Assembly: GCA_013396635.1 (NCBI GenBank)
Contig: WBMW01005104.1
Span: 416,843-480,842 of the forward strand
Direction: 5' to 3'
DNA from: Penelope pileata
Lineage: Eukaryota > Chordata > Aves > Galliformes > Cracidae
DNA: 64,000 nucleotides
Shown here piece by piece: positions 13,540 through 25,564 of the stretch. A program made the translations under genes and the position numbers. Position 1 is the stretch's first letter. Each line of letters begins with the position of its first letter. The notes beneath the pieces are model-generated. The model was not told the origin of the DNA and made no database searches. It saw only the letters and a list, made by a program, of their open reading frames with translations.

Positions 13540-16500
13540 TCACCATAGTCTGACTCAGCTCATTAACTTTGTTTGAGCTATTACATCCTTCAATTATAAT
13601 AAAAGACAAAGAGATCAGGCCTTGGAGCTGATGCACTCACTAAGGGGTCCAAAGAGCTCTTCCTTTTACAGACCTCCATAACAAACACTCCTATAGAATC
13701 GTATGCATGCATATCTTCTACAGCATTAAAAAAAAAAAACCTTTACCCAATAACATATGCACTTCAAAAGAAATATATAGCTTATAAACTTACAATTTCG
13801 TTTTATATTTTGAGACCTTGCCCTCTTTCCCTTTGCCTTTATACATACGTGCATGCATACACACTCATGCTGACATCTTTATATTTCGAAAATTCTTACC
13901 AATACCTTCGTAACAAAGTTATGTAAGCTTAATATAACACCCTAGAAGTAGGAAGAGCAGCAAAATGCAGATGACGTGTACGCTTAAATGAACATTTATT
14001 TTAAGGAGCAAAAAATTGTATACTGTACGCAAAATGCATACTGCTCCTCTACTGACCTGTTGCATATAATGGACAGCACCAGCAAACCCAAGGGAAGAAG
14101 TGAACAGACACTCTCTCCAACATAAGAGTCATGAGTTTTGGATACAAGTTACAAAGCTTCTAACAAAATCATTGCAATTCACATCCACTACCGCAAAAGA
14201 CGATAGATTACATTTATGATGATTGTACAAAGTTTCATGACTCAAAAATAAGGCATTTCTGCAGAGGTACTCCTATAATCACAAGGTCTTGATGGCAATT
14301 CTCAACTATTTCACGTAGAAGTACACTACAGCTATGCTGAAAGAAATATATCCAGCCATAATGAAGACAAAGCCATTACTCTAACAGCTGTAAGTTTCGG
14401 CAGTTCCAGGTACTGTACATTGTGCAGCTCCCTAATAAGATCAGACCTGCAGCTGGACAAAGCTTTGAGCTCCTGAGTCAAATGCGGACTGAGTCAACCA
14501 ACCAAATAGGTCTGAAAGGTTTTATAACAACAACAAAGCAAAAAACAAGGGTCTAGTGGACTGTTAATTTCAACAATTACCACTTTAATGCACAAAAACC
14601 AGGATAGTCTCATTTCCTATCACTTGCATCTTTTCAGAGTCTTAGCAAACCCTGCCTAGGTCTCTCAAGCTCCTGAAAAGCTCCTTCCAGCTTCTCTGTA
14701 GACTGATGGGCTGCTCCTTGCTCCTTTCAGCACTTTCCCTGTCACATCACGTTAGGCTGCTGCTCCCCTGGCCTGTTAAACCCAAAGTTCTCTTTTTCCC
14801 AGGTGTCAGCTTGCTTACTTGTCAAGGCAGGGAGGAGTCTTCTCCATCGTGAGGAATTACTCCTCTCCAGATGTTCAGCCAAATCATTAAACTAGTAACC
14901 AAATTTAAAGTGAATAGATATAATAGATTATGTCCATCATATAGAGTCAAAGCCTTTCAGATCATGAAACTGAATTTGTCAGGGAAAGGCTTGATGCCAA
15001 AATTTAGCAGTGCACTTCTACCAAGCAGAGATTCCCTGACCAGGCCTAGTGAGTGCTATTCACCCAGTTCACAGCCTGCTCCAGGCAGGCATTTTTCTAT
15101 GGGATATCAGGACAAGCTGAAGACTGCAAATACGTGCTGCCAACCAAGTCAGCACCTCTCACCACTAAGGCTATGCAAGGGGCAGGGATCAGTGTCAGCC
15201 CTCTACTGCTGTAGAGCCCTCTTGCTGTAAAGAGTGAGATACAAATAGTTCATCCCACTGATGAAGAGCAATTTTCCTCCAAAGACATTGTCATGAGCCT
15301 AACAGAACTAACACTTAGTCACGTTGCCTGTTCTCCACTCTGCTCTCCCTTGGAGAAACAGACATTCACCTTTCAAAAACACTGCTGAGTTTACTGCTAG
15401 CACTGCAAGGGGCCCTTTTATCATTATTATTTTGTAGAGGTTGACTGTTCGTAGGCAGCCTAAGGGACAGACTGCCGGGTTGCCTGGGTTACTCTTTCTT
15501 CCACAACACAGTTAATACAGAAGCAAATTATAAAGAAAGTACTAAATATTTTGAATAGTCAGAATTAAAAGTGGACACACAGGGCTATAAGAAAATATTT
15601 TGCCTTGGGGTGTATGCAAGTAACAATGTTGCTGCTAAAGACCCTTCACTACTCAAAATGGAGCAGATGGCCTTTTGTGAATTGCAGACAGAAGAAATCC
15701 TCACAGGCACCCTCCTGTTCTACCTGCAGCTGCACAAGTGAGAGCAGCAAGCGTCTCTGGGGTAGACACAGATCTCCTGACACTGCCAGTGATCTGCATT
15801 CACGGGGACATAGTAACATACGATAAAAATGCTTCCTAACAAATTAGCAAATCACACACAGAGGCCCATTTTGCGTGCATGCATTTGTGTCTGCACACTT
15901 TACAGAACAGGACTAGGTCAATATTATTGTGTCCTGCTAGGAAGGGTTTTAGGAATCAGTCACCCATTAGGAACCTCCAGCCTCTAAGTGGTTCATTATT
16001 CATTTTGTTTCCAATTTCAGTCAATAGCCAGAAATGTCTTTTATGTGTTAATCCATTTAGATGGCAGTCTCAATGTTCTTGTCAACATACAGGTTGATAC
16101 ATAAGATTCAATGGATAGAGACATTTCACCTTAAACTTTACACACCAACTCCATGCAGGAAGAGGGAGTTGGAAAAAAGTTGGATTTTAGCTCTAGGCAA
16201 GTTGACTTTTTATTTTATTTAACAAAAATAGAGAAAACTACTGGATAAAACAAACGCATGGAATACAAAGACACATTCCATTCTGCAGCCTCGGTTATTT
16301 TCATACCTCCTTTTAGTGAGTCAATTTCATTGTGGGTTGAAAGTTTGTCGGCTGTCACAGATGTGTAAGAGTTTGTTTTCTTTGTGTGCTTTCCTGAAGC
16401 TTCATGTCTTGCCTGTGCTTGTGATGCTACAGTCTTTAATTATACAATTACAGAACTCTTTTTTTTAAATGGTTGCCTCATTTTACAACGGAACTAAAAT

Positions 16501-16689
16501 TGTCTTGGAGTAAATCAGAGCTGTGTAGCAATAAAAACAAACCACCAGCCTTCTTTGCCGTTAAGGATAATGGTTATTCCTGTTGAGTGTGATAGTTACA
16601 AGCAAAGAAAAACTAAAAGAGCAGAGTAGGAAAAACATGACCACAGTTAGAACAGCAGAAGGATGCTTTTGAGAACTGAATTCTGTTCT

Positions 16690-16920
16690 GTCATCATTAC
16701 AGACTGCTGTATATGTTTAGGAAAGTCACTGAAATAAACTGAAATATTGGCCGCTGTTTCTTCATTTGCTTTGTAGCCAAACTAAAGCCTTGATGTTCAG
16801 CTGCTGAATTTTCTCACCAGAAAGCTGTATTAATGCAAGCAGATTTTTTAATTAACTTGCAGGGTTGCTCACAAAGAAAAGTATGTTGACGTGTGGCCAC
16901 ATCTACAGTGATTCAGAATA
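16690..16920. other. Candidate conserved non-coding segment
   Basis: This block is free of simple repeats and homopolymers. It packs TAAT/ATTA-type homeodomain words, an AATTAA core and a TTGGCCGCTGTTT segment. By texture it resembles vertebrate conserved non-coding elements, but this is an impression only. No open frame crosses it. Confidence is low because conservation cannot be measured from one sequence. Confidence 0.2.
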
Positions 16921-19900
16921 TCAAAATAGATACCTACTCTTGCTTTTAGTGCCTCACATAACAGACAGCAAAACACAAGTAATTATATTATTTTGACTTA
17001 TAAAGTTGTTTTAAAAATAAGTGAATATTTTTTAGAAGTGGTCATCCGTTAGACACCTGACATAGTATCAAAGATTCCTGAAGAAATGCAGAGTTCCACC
17101 TTGAGAAAAGGATGTAAATAACAGACTACAAGCAAAAAACATACGTGTTGAAGTAGAGAAGGAAAACAAGAACATTGCAGAGTTGTTTCTTAAAGCTACA
17201 TTATTCCTTAAGTGAGATGAGAAAGAAAAAAAATACACTTATTTAGAACTGTACCATAACGCAAATAGTTAAGGAAGTTTTAAGTCTAGCTTCGCCTTTT
17301 GAGTACCAAAATTTGTCTTCTGAGTACATTAACATTGTTTCCCTTCATTCTGTGATTTAATAAAAGCATTCCCAGTGGAAAAGGCATAGAATCTTAATTG
17401 TATGAATTTGTTTTGTTTTGGGTACTAATTACCCATCACCACATTACACATACAGTACAAAGAAAACATTTTCTTCTGCTGCGCATTCAGTGAAACATAC
17501 AATTGCCTGTACTCTGGGTGTCTAAGTACAGGGCTACCTTTTTCATTTTAGTCTTGTTTGTAATCCTTGCTCCGTGCCATTTTGACGTGATGGTAGAGAG
17601 TGGCAGCTGAGCTGCCCTTGAATCAGAAGGATGTTTCTTGTAAATTCATCCAAGAGTCAAAGTTTTAATAGATTAATTAAACTTGTCAAACTCTTTAAAA
17701 GCATTTTTCCCCAAAGTAATTTATCACCTATGAAGTAATGAACTAAAGTGCAGTAGCTAATTACCTACAGAACATGAGACGTACAGAGCATTCCACTGTA
17801 GGGTTACCCTGTTGCATTAGCCTATGAATCTGAAAAATAACCCATCATAACGTAAGAGAGAAATATTAAACTAAAGCATACTCTTCTGAAAATACTACAG
17901 GTTTTAGTAGAAATCCAAATGATTTCTAATAGTACAACCATTTCTAGTTTAATTTTATTTAAATTTTATTCATTAGAAAGGCCCTGTTGATAGCCTTGCA
18001 ACTTCATCCATCTGCAGTAAACGTACAGAATAGCAAGTTATGTATCTGCTTCTCCTGCACCATGGCTCTAGCTCTAGCCCTTTTTGAGGAACCATAAGCC
18101 ATCCAGTTTCTAAATGCATTAATCACTACTTTTTTATTCAATCTATTCCTGTAAAGAAAACTTGACCACAGGAAATCAAAACATAGGCAGACTACATGCG
18201 CTGACTGTATTTGAGCTAAGAAACCTTGCCTCAGAGAAACAACAGAAAACAAATCAATTTGAAAAATTGCCACCAATAAAAAGCATGATACAGCCTTCCT
18301 ACCAATGCTCTTGCCAACTGAATAACTTCCTTTGAACCACACATACTGTTTCAGTGACCAGTACATTCAGCACCATCAGAATGTTAGCATGAAGTACACA
18401 GCTAAGCTCTCCCAGCACAAGAATACTTTGGATTTACAGGTGTTTCAAGATATCAGTCGTTCAAAGGTAAAAAGAAATGTAAACTGTGACTCATTAAGTA
18501 TTTGGTTAAAGAGTAAAATCAAGACTCACCTGTCTGTCATTTGCTTCTCTAATTAATGTTAAAAGATGTGCATGTCACATAGGGCTGGCACTATAAAATA
18601 GGAACATCCGTCACTTCATATTTTTGCTGTGATGTGAATTAGCAATCAAATGATAATTAACTATATCAGAGATTTTACTTTTCAGCTTCATATTCAGTAA
18701 TTATGTCAAAGGTGTATTTTTTATTTATTTTTTCTGAAAGAGCTATTTCTTTCTAGTGATGTTCAACTTGTTCATGTAACTGACACGCATTCTACCTGGG
18801 CCAACAAACAAAAATTGCTCCTAAAAGTAGCTGCTTCAATTCTGTTTTTCTACATTTCTAATGTCATTATTATCAAATTATTGCCAAGACAAACTGCAAC
18901 AGTTTGAAGAAGCCATTTATAAAATGTCAGGACCAAGTAAACGTGCTTTAGTTAAAGTAGTAAATCTCACGTACTGTTATTTACAGTAAACCAAGTTTTA
19001 CTACAGGATATTCCTAACAATGTTTATAGCTTTGAATACAAAGCAGCTTAACATGACTTGCAAAGTAGATGAGAAGTTCTCAAGAAGCCCTTTGACAACA
19101 AGATAGCAATGGTACCTAAAGCAAGCAGGGAACTCCAGCATTTCTCTAGACCAGGCAGAGAAGAATTCCATACAATAACGAGTCCAGAAACTAAGAGAAT
19201 TGATTTTTTTCCCTCCTTAAAGCTACTTATCCAAAAGTCCCAAGAAACATCTTATGTAGACAGTCAGAAAAACAGATATGCTATAACCCAAATGAAGAAG
19301 TAGCTATTAATATGTCAAACCAAGGGAAACGGAACTGAAGATACTTAAAAAGCAAAGATACATCATCTTAAAGAAAATACCAAAGGAACAGTGGAAGGTT
19401 ACTCTGAGCGCTCTCAACAGTTAAGCTTAGTAACTTACATGGCTGCAAATGGTGAAGTCATACTGTAGCTTTCATGCATGCAGTCAATGCACTTCTATAA
19501 ATGAACTGAGGCTCGCTTTGCAAACCCTTCCAAGTCATCCATTAGCATCCCATTTCTACTTAGAAAGTCATCTGCAAGAGCTAGAAAAAGTTTTTGTATT
19601 ACATTCAAAGGTGTGCATATGGCATAGAATGGCTTCTTTTAAATACAACTGGGTTCTCAGCAGGTTTCAGCATGGACTTTAGCAAGGGAAAGGGGTGTGC
19701 TGATTCAGAAATGACTACTTGTATTCTCCCGTCTCTTCTGATACTTCATATACGTACTCTGTGACAAAAGAAACAGAAAAACCTGCCTTTTATTCCAGCT
19801 TTTCCTTTGGAGTTTGGAGAGCCACAAAAAAATCAGATACAGCCTATTCTCTTTTTTTTTCAACAGGAGTGAGGAAGTACATGCGAATTTAAAAAGGTAT

Positions 19901-22900
19901 CCACGAAGCCAGGTACCCCTAAAATTAACTGGAATTGCAGGTGCCCAGGACCGACAGGGAAGATAAAGGAGGAGGGGGATGGAAAGGAGAGCAAACCATC
20001 CATTACTGAGCTTGCTGGACACTTGCCTTATCACCGAGATCAGGCAATGAACCCTAGAAAAAGCCAAAATAAATGTAGGCTGAAATAGCACAGTGCGTTT
20101 GTGATGCGATTCCACAAAGTAAGAGAGACAGGTCCAATGCATTGCGATTGTACAGAAAACCTGTTTCTATTGGGAGACCTTAAAGTGATTGTTTTTATAC
20201 AATGTAAGGTTCTTGCTGACATATCAAAAATGTTTCTGTAGGTATTAAAAAAGAAGTCAGGAATGGCCTTTTTCCAAGCCACAAAATTTAGTACAAACTG
20301 CTCTTCCAGACAAAATGTAATAAATAGAAATATACATTAAGAAATAAGACCAGAGTTTACAGCTTCCTTTGGACTGCTTATGAAGTTTAAGGAAATTTTT
20401 TTACAGACAAAACCATACTTTTTTGCTTCTGAGTATTTTGGGCTTTTAGTTTGCTTGGGTTTTTTTGTTTTTGTTTTTTTGTGGGTTTTTGGGGAGATAG
20501 TTTTTCTCCTTTGTTATTGAAGTAAAATAAGATCTTGACATGTGGTTTACCTAAGAAGAAATTATTTACCTTCACTGTCCTTGCTTTCATTACACGGATT
20601 CCCCAGGATATTCCCTTTTTAATCTCTTCTCACAAGGAATGAACAAAAGTAAATTAACCTTTTTCAGCCATACCTGAAAGCACTTGGTCATTTTTGCATT
20701 TAGAAAATGCAGACCAAAATCTGTCCTGCTTTTACAAGCCATGAGCCTAATGGGAGAGAGAAGGAGGTCATGAAATAGCTGTACTTTTCCATGTGAGTCT
20801 GCAGAGACTTGATCTGTCCTCAGCATTCAGATCTTCAAGTGCACAGAGATTTACCCTTATCAGCACTTCTCACAGACAATCAAATTGAAATCACCCTTTG
20901 TAATTACATTATTCAACAGTGTAACCTATTTTCTTTCATTCTCCTCTCCCACCACCACACTGACTGGGCGCTTCCTTAATGGGGATTTCTCCTGTTTCGT
21001 AACTACCACATTCTCAACACAGCTTTTCTTACGGACATAAACTGCTCCAAATAGTTTAATTTGCAGTTGTGTTAAGAAGTCGGCAGGGCTGGATGGTGTG
21101 GATGCAAGAAAAACATCCCATGACGTAATGCAGCTCATGCCCTGCACTTCTGGGCTTACATCCACAGACGGGGGGACAGGATGGGAATTTCCTTGGAATA
21201 ATGCTATCCCTCACTACTCTGCTTTGACTCATAGGGTACCATCGCATCATCAAATGTGATAGACGCTTAAAACTACTTGCCATACAATCCTCTTTTTTTT
21301 TTCTTTCCCAAGTGGTGAAAGTTATGTGTATGCCTATCTATGGCAGTTCTGCCCTTAGTCACCATGACTTGTATCTACTTTGTTTACACATACCAGCCAT
21401 GTCTTTACAGACAGTTTGCAGAACACTAACTCTCTTTAGATAAAACCTCACAATTAATCTGCTTGTACTCTGCAGCATCTGACATGTCTCTTCTTCCAAC
21501 ACAGCTAACAAATCACATTAATGTGATGAAAATTACAGGGATGCTGCGTGCATGCAGAACTACTTGATGTGAACTTGGGCAACAGATAGTATCCAGAGAT
21601 ATGCAGGAGCTCAAACGTGTATAGTTTTGTAATTCTGCATTTTATGAACCTTCACCAAGAGAATGTGCAGACACATCCACTAATATAAATACGTATAGTT
21701 TACAGTTACAGCTTAATGTTGAGTAAACACACAAAGCCCATTTGTGAAACATTTAACCAAAAAACTCAAAATATGAGTACAAGAAGAAATGTCTATGTTA
21801 ATATCAATGCAATATGCCTGATACTCAGAATTGCAGAAGGTTATTTCAGGCCTCTACTACTGTATTCAGTTCTAGAATATCATGTTAGAATATTCCAACT
21901 TAAATTCAGACCTCAGTGAAGGTAATAACTGTTCTATTGAAACAAAGCACTGATTTTTAAGCAGCTAGTAGAAGTTCACTGAAACCAAAACAAACAGGTT
22001 CAGGGCTCAAAAATTCCCTAGTCTCTACTTTCTGTCATGGGAAACATTTTATTCTTGCTGCATTTCCACAATGGAATACAGGGAAATGGTGTCAATGTGC
22101 AACGGGAGAGTGTCTTGGTACTAAGGCATGGGAACCTACCAGCAGTACGGAGCTTGGGTTTAGATCCATTTCTGCCTGTCCTGTCCTTGTCACCCAGACT
22201 GTGACTGCCTGTGACCGTACCAACAATCAGAGCAAAAGAGCACGTACAATAATACAGCTTCAAGTGCGGACAACCTTCACTGGTTCTGCTCTGGCACCTC
22301 ACACAGAGCTCCAACTTCTGTAACAGGCCAGTCTAGGGGAATAACATCCGTGCCAGCAGCAGGGCTGGAGCATGTATAATGCAGTTACTCTCCACAGTAC
22401 ATAAGAAAAATGGTGAAAAATCAGCCATTAGACAACAGCTGTTGTATTGGTCCTGCAGGAAGGGTTTGTACAGTTCATTACATTGGTCTGGAGCTACTGC
22501 AATATCTTCCATACAAAATTCCTGTAGAACTCACTGAAATTTGACAACATACATTCTACTTTGTAAAACACTTGCAAAAATAAAAAGTCCCTGAAAAAAT
22601 AGAAGGGATGCAGACTCTTCCTGTAATGCGCAAGTGTATTTGAACTTTTCATTTGTGATGTTACCTCTGAGCTGTATCATGAATACTGTCGTTAAACACT
22701 ATTACATATAATTAAATGCATTGCAGAGCTTATATTATATGCATTATACATAACTCAATACACTTTACATATAGTAAGACATGTAACAATATAAATCCTT
22801 ATGAAATATGAATAAATATATATTTTTAAGGTGATGGTAATAAAATAAGTGCAAGCATCTAAAACCAAACAACTGAAAGTACATATGAAGACACAGGGTG

Positions 22901-25546
22901 GTCAACAACAAGAAGTCAGAGTAAATAGCTCTAAAGTGGGAAGGAATTCCTTCTAGGAGCTGCAGCTGGGTGGGGAAAGGACTGTTTTCTATTAGGTCTA
23001 ACAGCAGGATTTGTTATCATTTAAATACACGCTCTAATACACTTAGTGTTTTGTGCTACATTTAACAAGATTAAGTGATCATACAATGTTTCATCTCAAA
23101 TCTTTATTGGAAATCAGACGACAAGCCTCATTTCTTGCCAAAACATTGTCCCATGGTTCATGTGTGATGCTAATTCCATCTGAATGAGTAAATCTGTTTA
23201 TCCAGGCGTAATAAGAAAAGTGCTATTTATCAATTAAAGGATTCCCTTAGGAACACCTTTATTTTTTTCGAGGCTTCTATCATTTTTCTAAACAGGTGCC
23301 ACTTTGTACCAAAAACATAGATTATGAAGTTCTAAGGCACTATTGATGCCTTTGATGTGAATAAAATTGGAAATATTGTTATCTCTACAGTCAAGGATTT
23401 AAAAAAAAAATCATTAAAAAAATATTTTAGAGAAAGCACCAAGTTTTGTAAGTATTAATTACAAATGAAGCTGTTTCTTAAATTTCTAAACGAAGGCTAG
23501 CAGGCAGAAAGTTTAGCAACGTAAAAAGACGGAACATAGAAAGCTTCAGAGTACAACTGAATGATGTATGTGCTAAACTTGAAAATAATACAAGCCTCCT
23601 GATAAATGGATGCATGCCATCCCCTAAATTATATCAAGAGGTGTCACAGGTGGGAATGGGACTCCATCTTTCAGATTCTCATACCTGCTGAAGAGAAATT
23701 CTATGAGTCTGACACCAGGAAGCAATTTGTTACTTTTAGTGTATCTTTAGCTAATACATCTTAGAAATAATCTTCTACCCAACAGACGAAGTGCTATAGA
23801 GCTACCTTGGCTGTACCTGTACTTGTAATGATAAAGAGAGATCTTCAATTCTATTCTACATATAAGACTTTTTCCAGAATATTCTCTTGCTGTATGATAT
23901 GTTCTATTTGTTCACTGATTTTTATGCCAATACGTTGAAAGATCAGGTTGCACCACTGAGTTACCCAGGCACATATGGAAGCTGGAAACTTTGCAGTCTT
24001 AGGAAAAAATGACATCTAGAAACAGCATTAGCCAGGGAAATTTTGCCAGCATTTTTGCCAACACTTTAATGAGGATATTTGTTGCAGACAAACAATAGTT
24101 AGATGCCTTTCATACTCTCAACAGAAGTTACATTAGGAAATGAGCTAAGTAATTTTCTTCTGTGGAGGGAAGAGCAAAGCAAAGAATATGCCATGCTCAC
24201 TGAAATTACAATTCAGGTTAGTGTAATTCAACTTCAGGTGGTGTCATTATGGGCTTGGACTCTGTCTACCACTTTGCTGTCAGGGTGCTGTCATTAATGC
24301 TTTAAAATTTGTTCACATGCTCTTAATGAAGGCAAAATGCATTTAAACTCGAGTATCACACACATTTGAGAAGATGAGAAGACTTAATATTTAGTTTATT
24401 CAGAGTGCACTTTCAGAATAGGCATTTGAAAAACGGATTTCAGCCACTGCTGGAATATTCACTTATTATGCAAAGAGAAGCTACAAGCATTCAGAAATAA
24501 CAAGTAGCATAATGATTTTAGTATCCTCTTTGGGAGAAAGAAGGATGCAGGATCGTATTCCCAGCAGCAGGAAAGGCAATGGATTTTGGTTTCTCACATT
24601 CTCTGTGTGCATGCTAATTTCCAGACCACTGCATAAAAGGGAAATGACATAGCAAGTTTGTGAACTTACTCCACTTTTCTTCTTGTGCACCAGATCAAAC
24701 ATAGTGTCAATTAGAATTCTGTATGTATGAAGAAACATTTTTTTCACTTAGCCAAACCACACTTTTTTCATATTCAACTTAACTAAAAATGTAAACTAAA
24801 TAATCACTAATAAACACTAAATAAGTGTTTTTTCCACTTTTCCTGCTTTTACTTTTTCTTTTTACATCATACAAATTGGAAGCTTGATCTCTTTGACTCC
24901 AGCCTCAAGCACCTGATCAGACGGAACAAATCAAAGCTCCAGTGATGATGAAGGAGCCCTTTAAAAGTAGCTATCTCAGAAATAGCTGGTATTCTGGTCT
25001 CACTTAGGCTGAGATTTTCTCTGAAAAGCAGGCACAAAGTCAGGAAACTTTCTGCTATTTTCAGCTTTTCCTGTAGTCTGAACAGACCTCCTGGTAACAC
25101 TCATTTGCCAGTCTATCATGTTCTGGGTCCTTTAACATGTTTTCTCCTAACAGTTTGGAGAACTCTTCAGAGATGATTTATTTTCCAAGGTATTTTTCCC
25201 ATAGCCTTCACTATGATATTATTTTAATTAAACAAATTATATTAATCAGAGTTATAAAGTGTTCTTTGAGGATTTTTATGACCACTTCAGTCATCAAATT
25301 ATGTTCTTCATTTAACAGCAAGGTTTCTCCCAATAGTCTTACATTTTTATATTATTCTTACTGTTACACTGTTTGTTAAATGTTTTCAATCTGTTCCTAA
25401 GATTTCTCTCAACAAGCTAGAGCCTAGTTTGAATAACTTGTGCTGTGCTTTCCTAGAAAAGATTTTCTTTTTGGCTTAAGGACCTACGATGGATAAGTTC
25501 TCCAGTTAAATGTGTGGCTTTCCCTACTTCAGATCATAATCCATTC
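16921..25546. other. Unique A+T-rich DNA, no gene seen
   Basis: The longest frames are on the minus strand at 18004-18366 (120 codons) and 19705-20142 (145 codons). Both are rich in Leu, Phe, Ser and Lys as any frame of such DNA would be, and neither shows a domain. A short perfect inverted repeat (TGGGTA, 5-base loop, TACCCA) lies at 17419-17435, with a homeodomain-like TAATTA within it. T/G-rich low complexity occurs at 20456-20494, and 22700-22830 is especially A+T-rich. Nothing else is recognised. Confidence 0.6.
20456..20494. repeat. T/G-rich low-complexity tract
   Basis: Runs of five to seven T separated by single G, flanked by GGG and GGGG. Only three G runs of at least three are present, so it does not meet the usual quadruplex rule. 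Confidence 0.85.
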
Positions 25547-25564
25547 TGCAGACCATGGTCTGCA
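25547..25564. other. Perfect 18-bp palindrome centred on CCATGG
   Basis: The sequence TGCAGACCATGGTCTGCA equals its own reverse complement and has no spacer. A loop-less palindrome cannot form a good hairpin in RNA, but it could be a site for a dimeric DNA-binding protein. A perfect 18-mer palindrome is unlikely at a given place, but one or so may be expected in a long A+T-rich window. No other regulatory context is visible. Confidence 0.9.

Larger units (their letters stand above)
8205..16689. other. Unique A+T-rich DNA, no gene seen
   Basis: The stretch contains poly-A runs at 9161-9182, 13526-13539 and 13728-13739 and many short frames. The largest is 9247-9624 (125 codons, plus), with no recognisable domain and a composition like the surrounding DNA. 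Modestly GC-richer patches at 9630-10050 and 14640-15230 were read closely and match no repeat or gene family I know. Confidence 0.6.

Noticed and set aside
18004..18366. 120-codon minus-strand frame
   Set aside because: No motif, no splice pair, and codon content is like background.
19705..20142. 145-codon minus-strand frame as a gene
   Set aside because: Rich in Leu, Phe and Ser as any frame of this local composition would be, overlapped by another minus frame, and without a domain.
20456..20494. G-quadruplex in the T/G tract
   Set aside because: Only three G runs of three or more are present.
24103..24220. Exon ending at an AG/GTTAGT donor
   Set aside because: The donor is weak, the acceptor is ambiguous and the peptide has no recognisable features.
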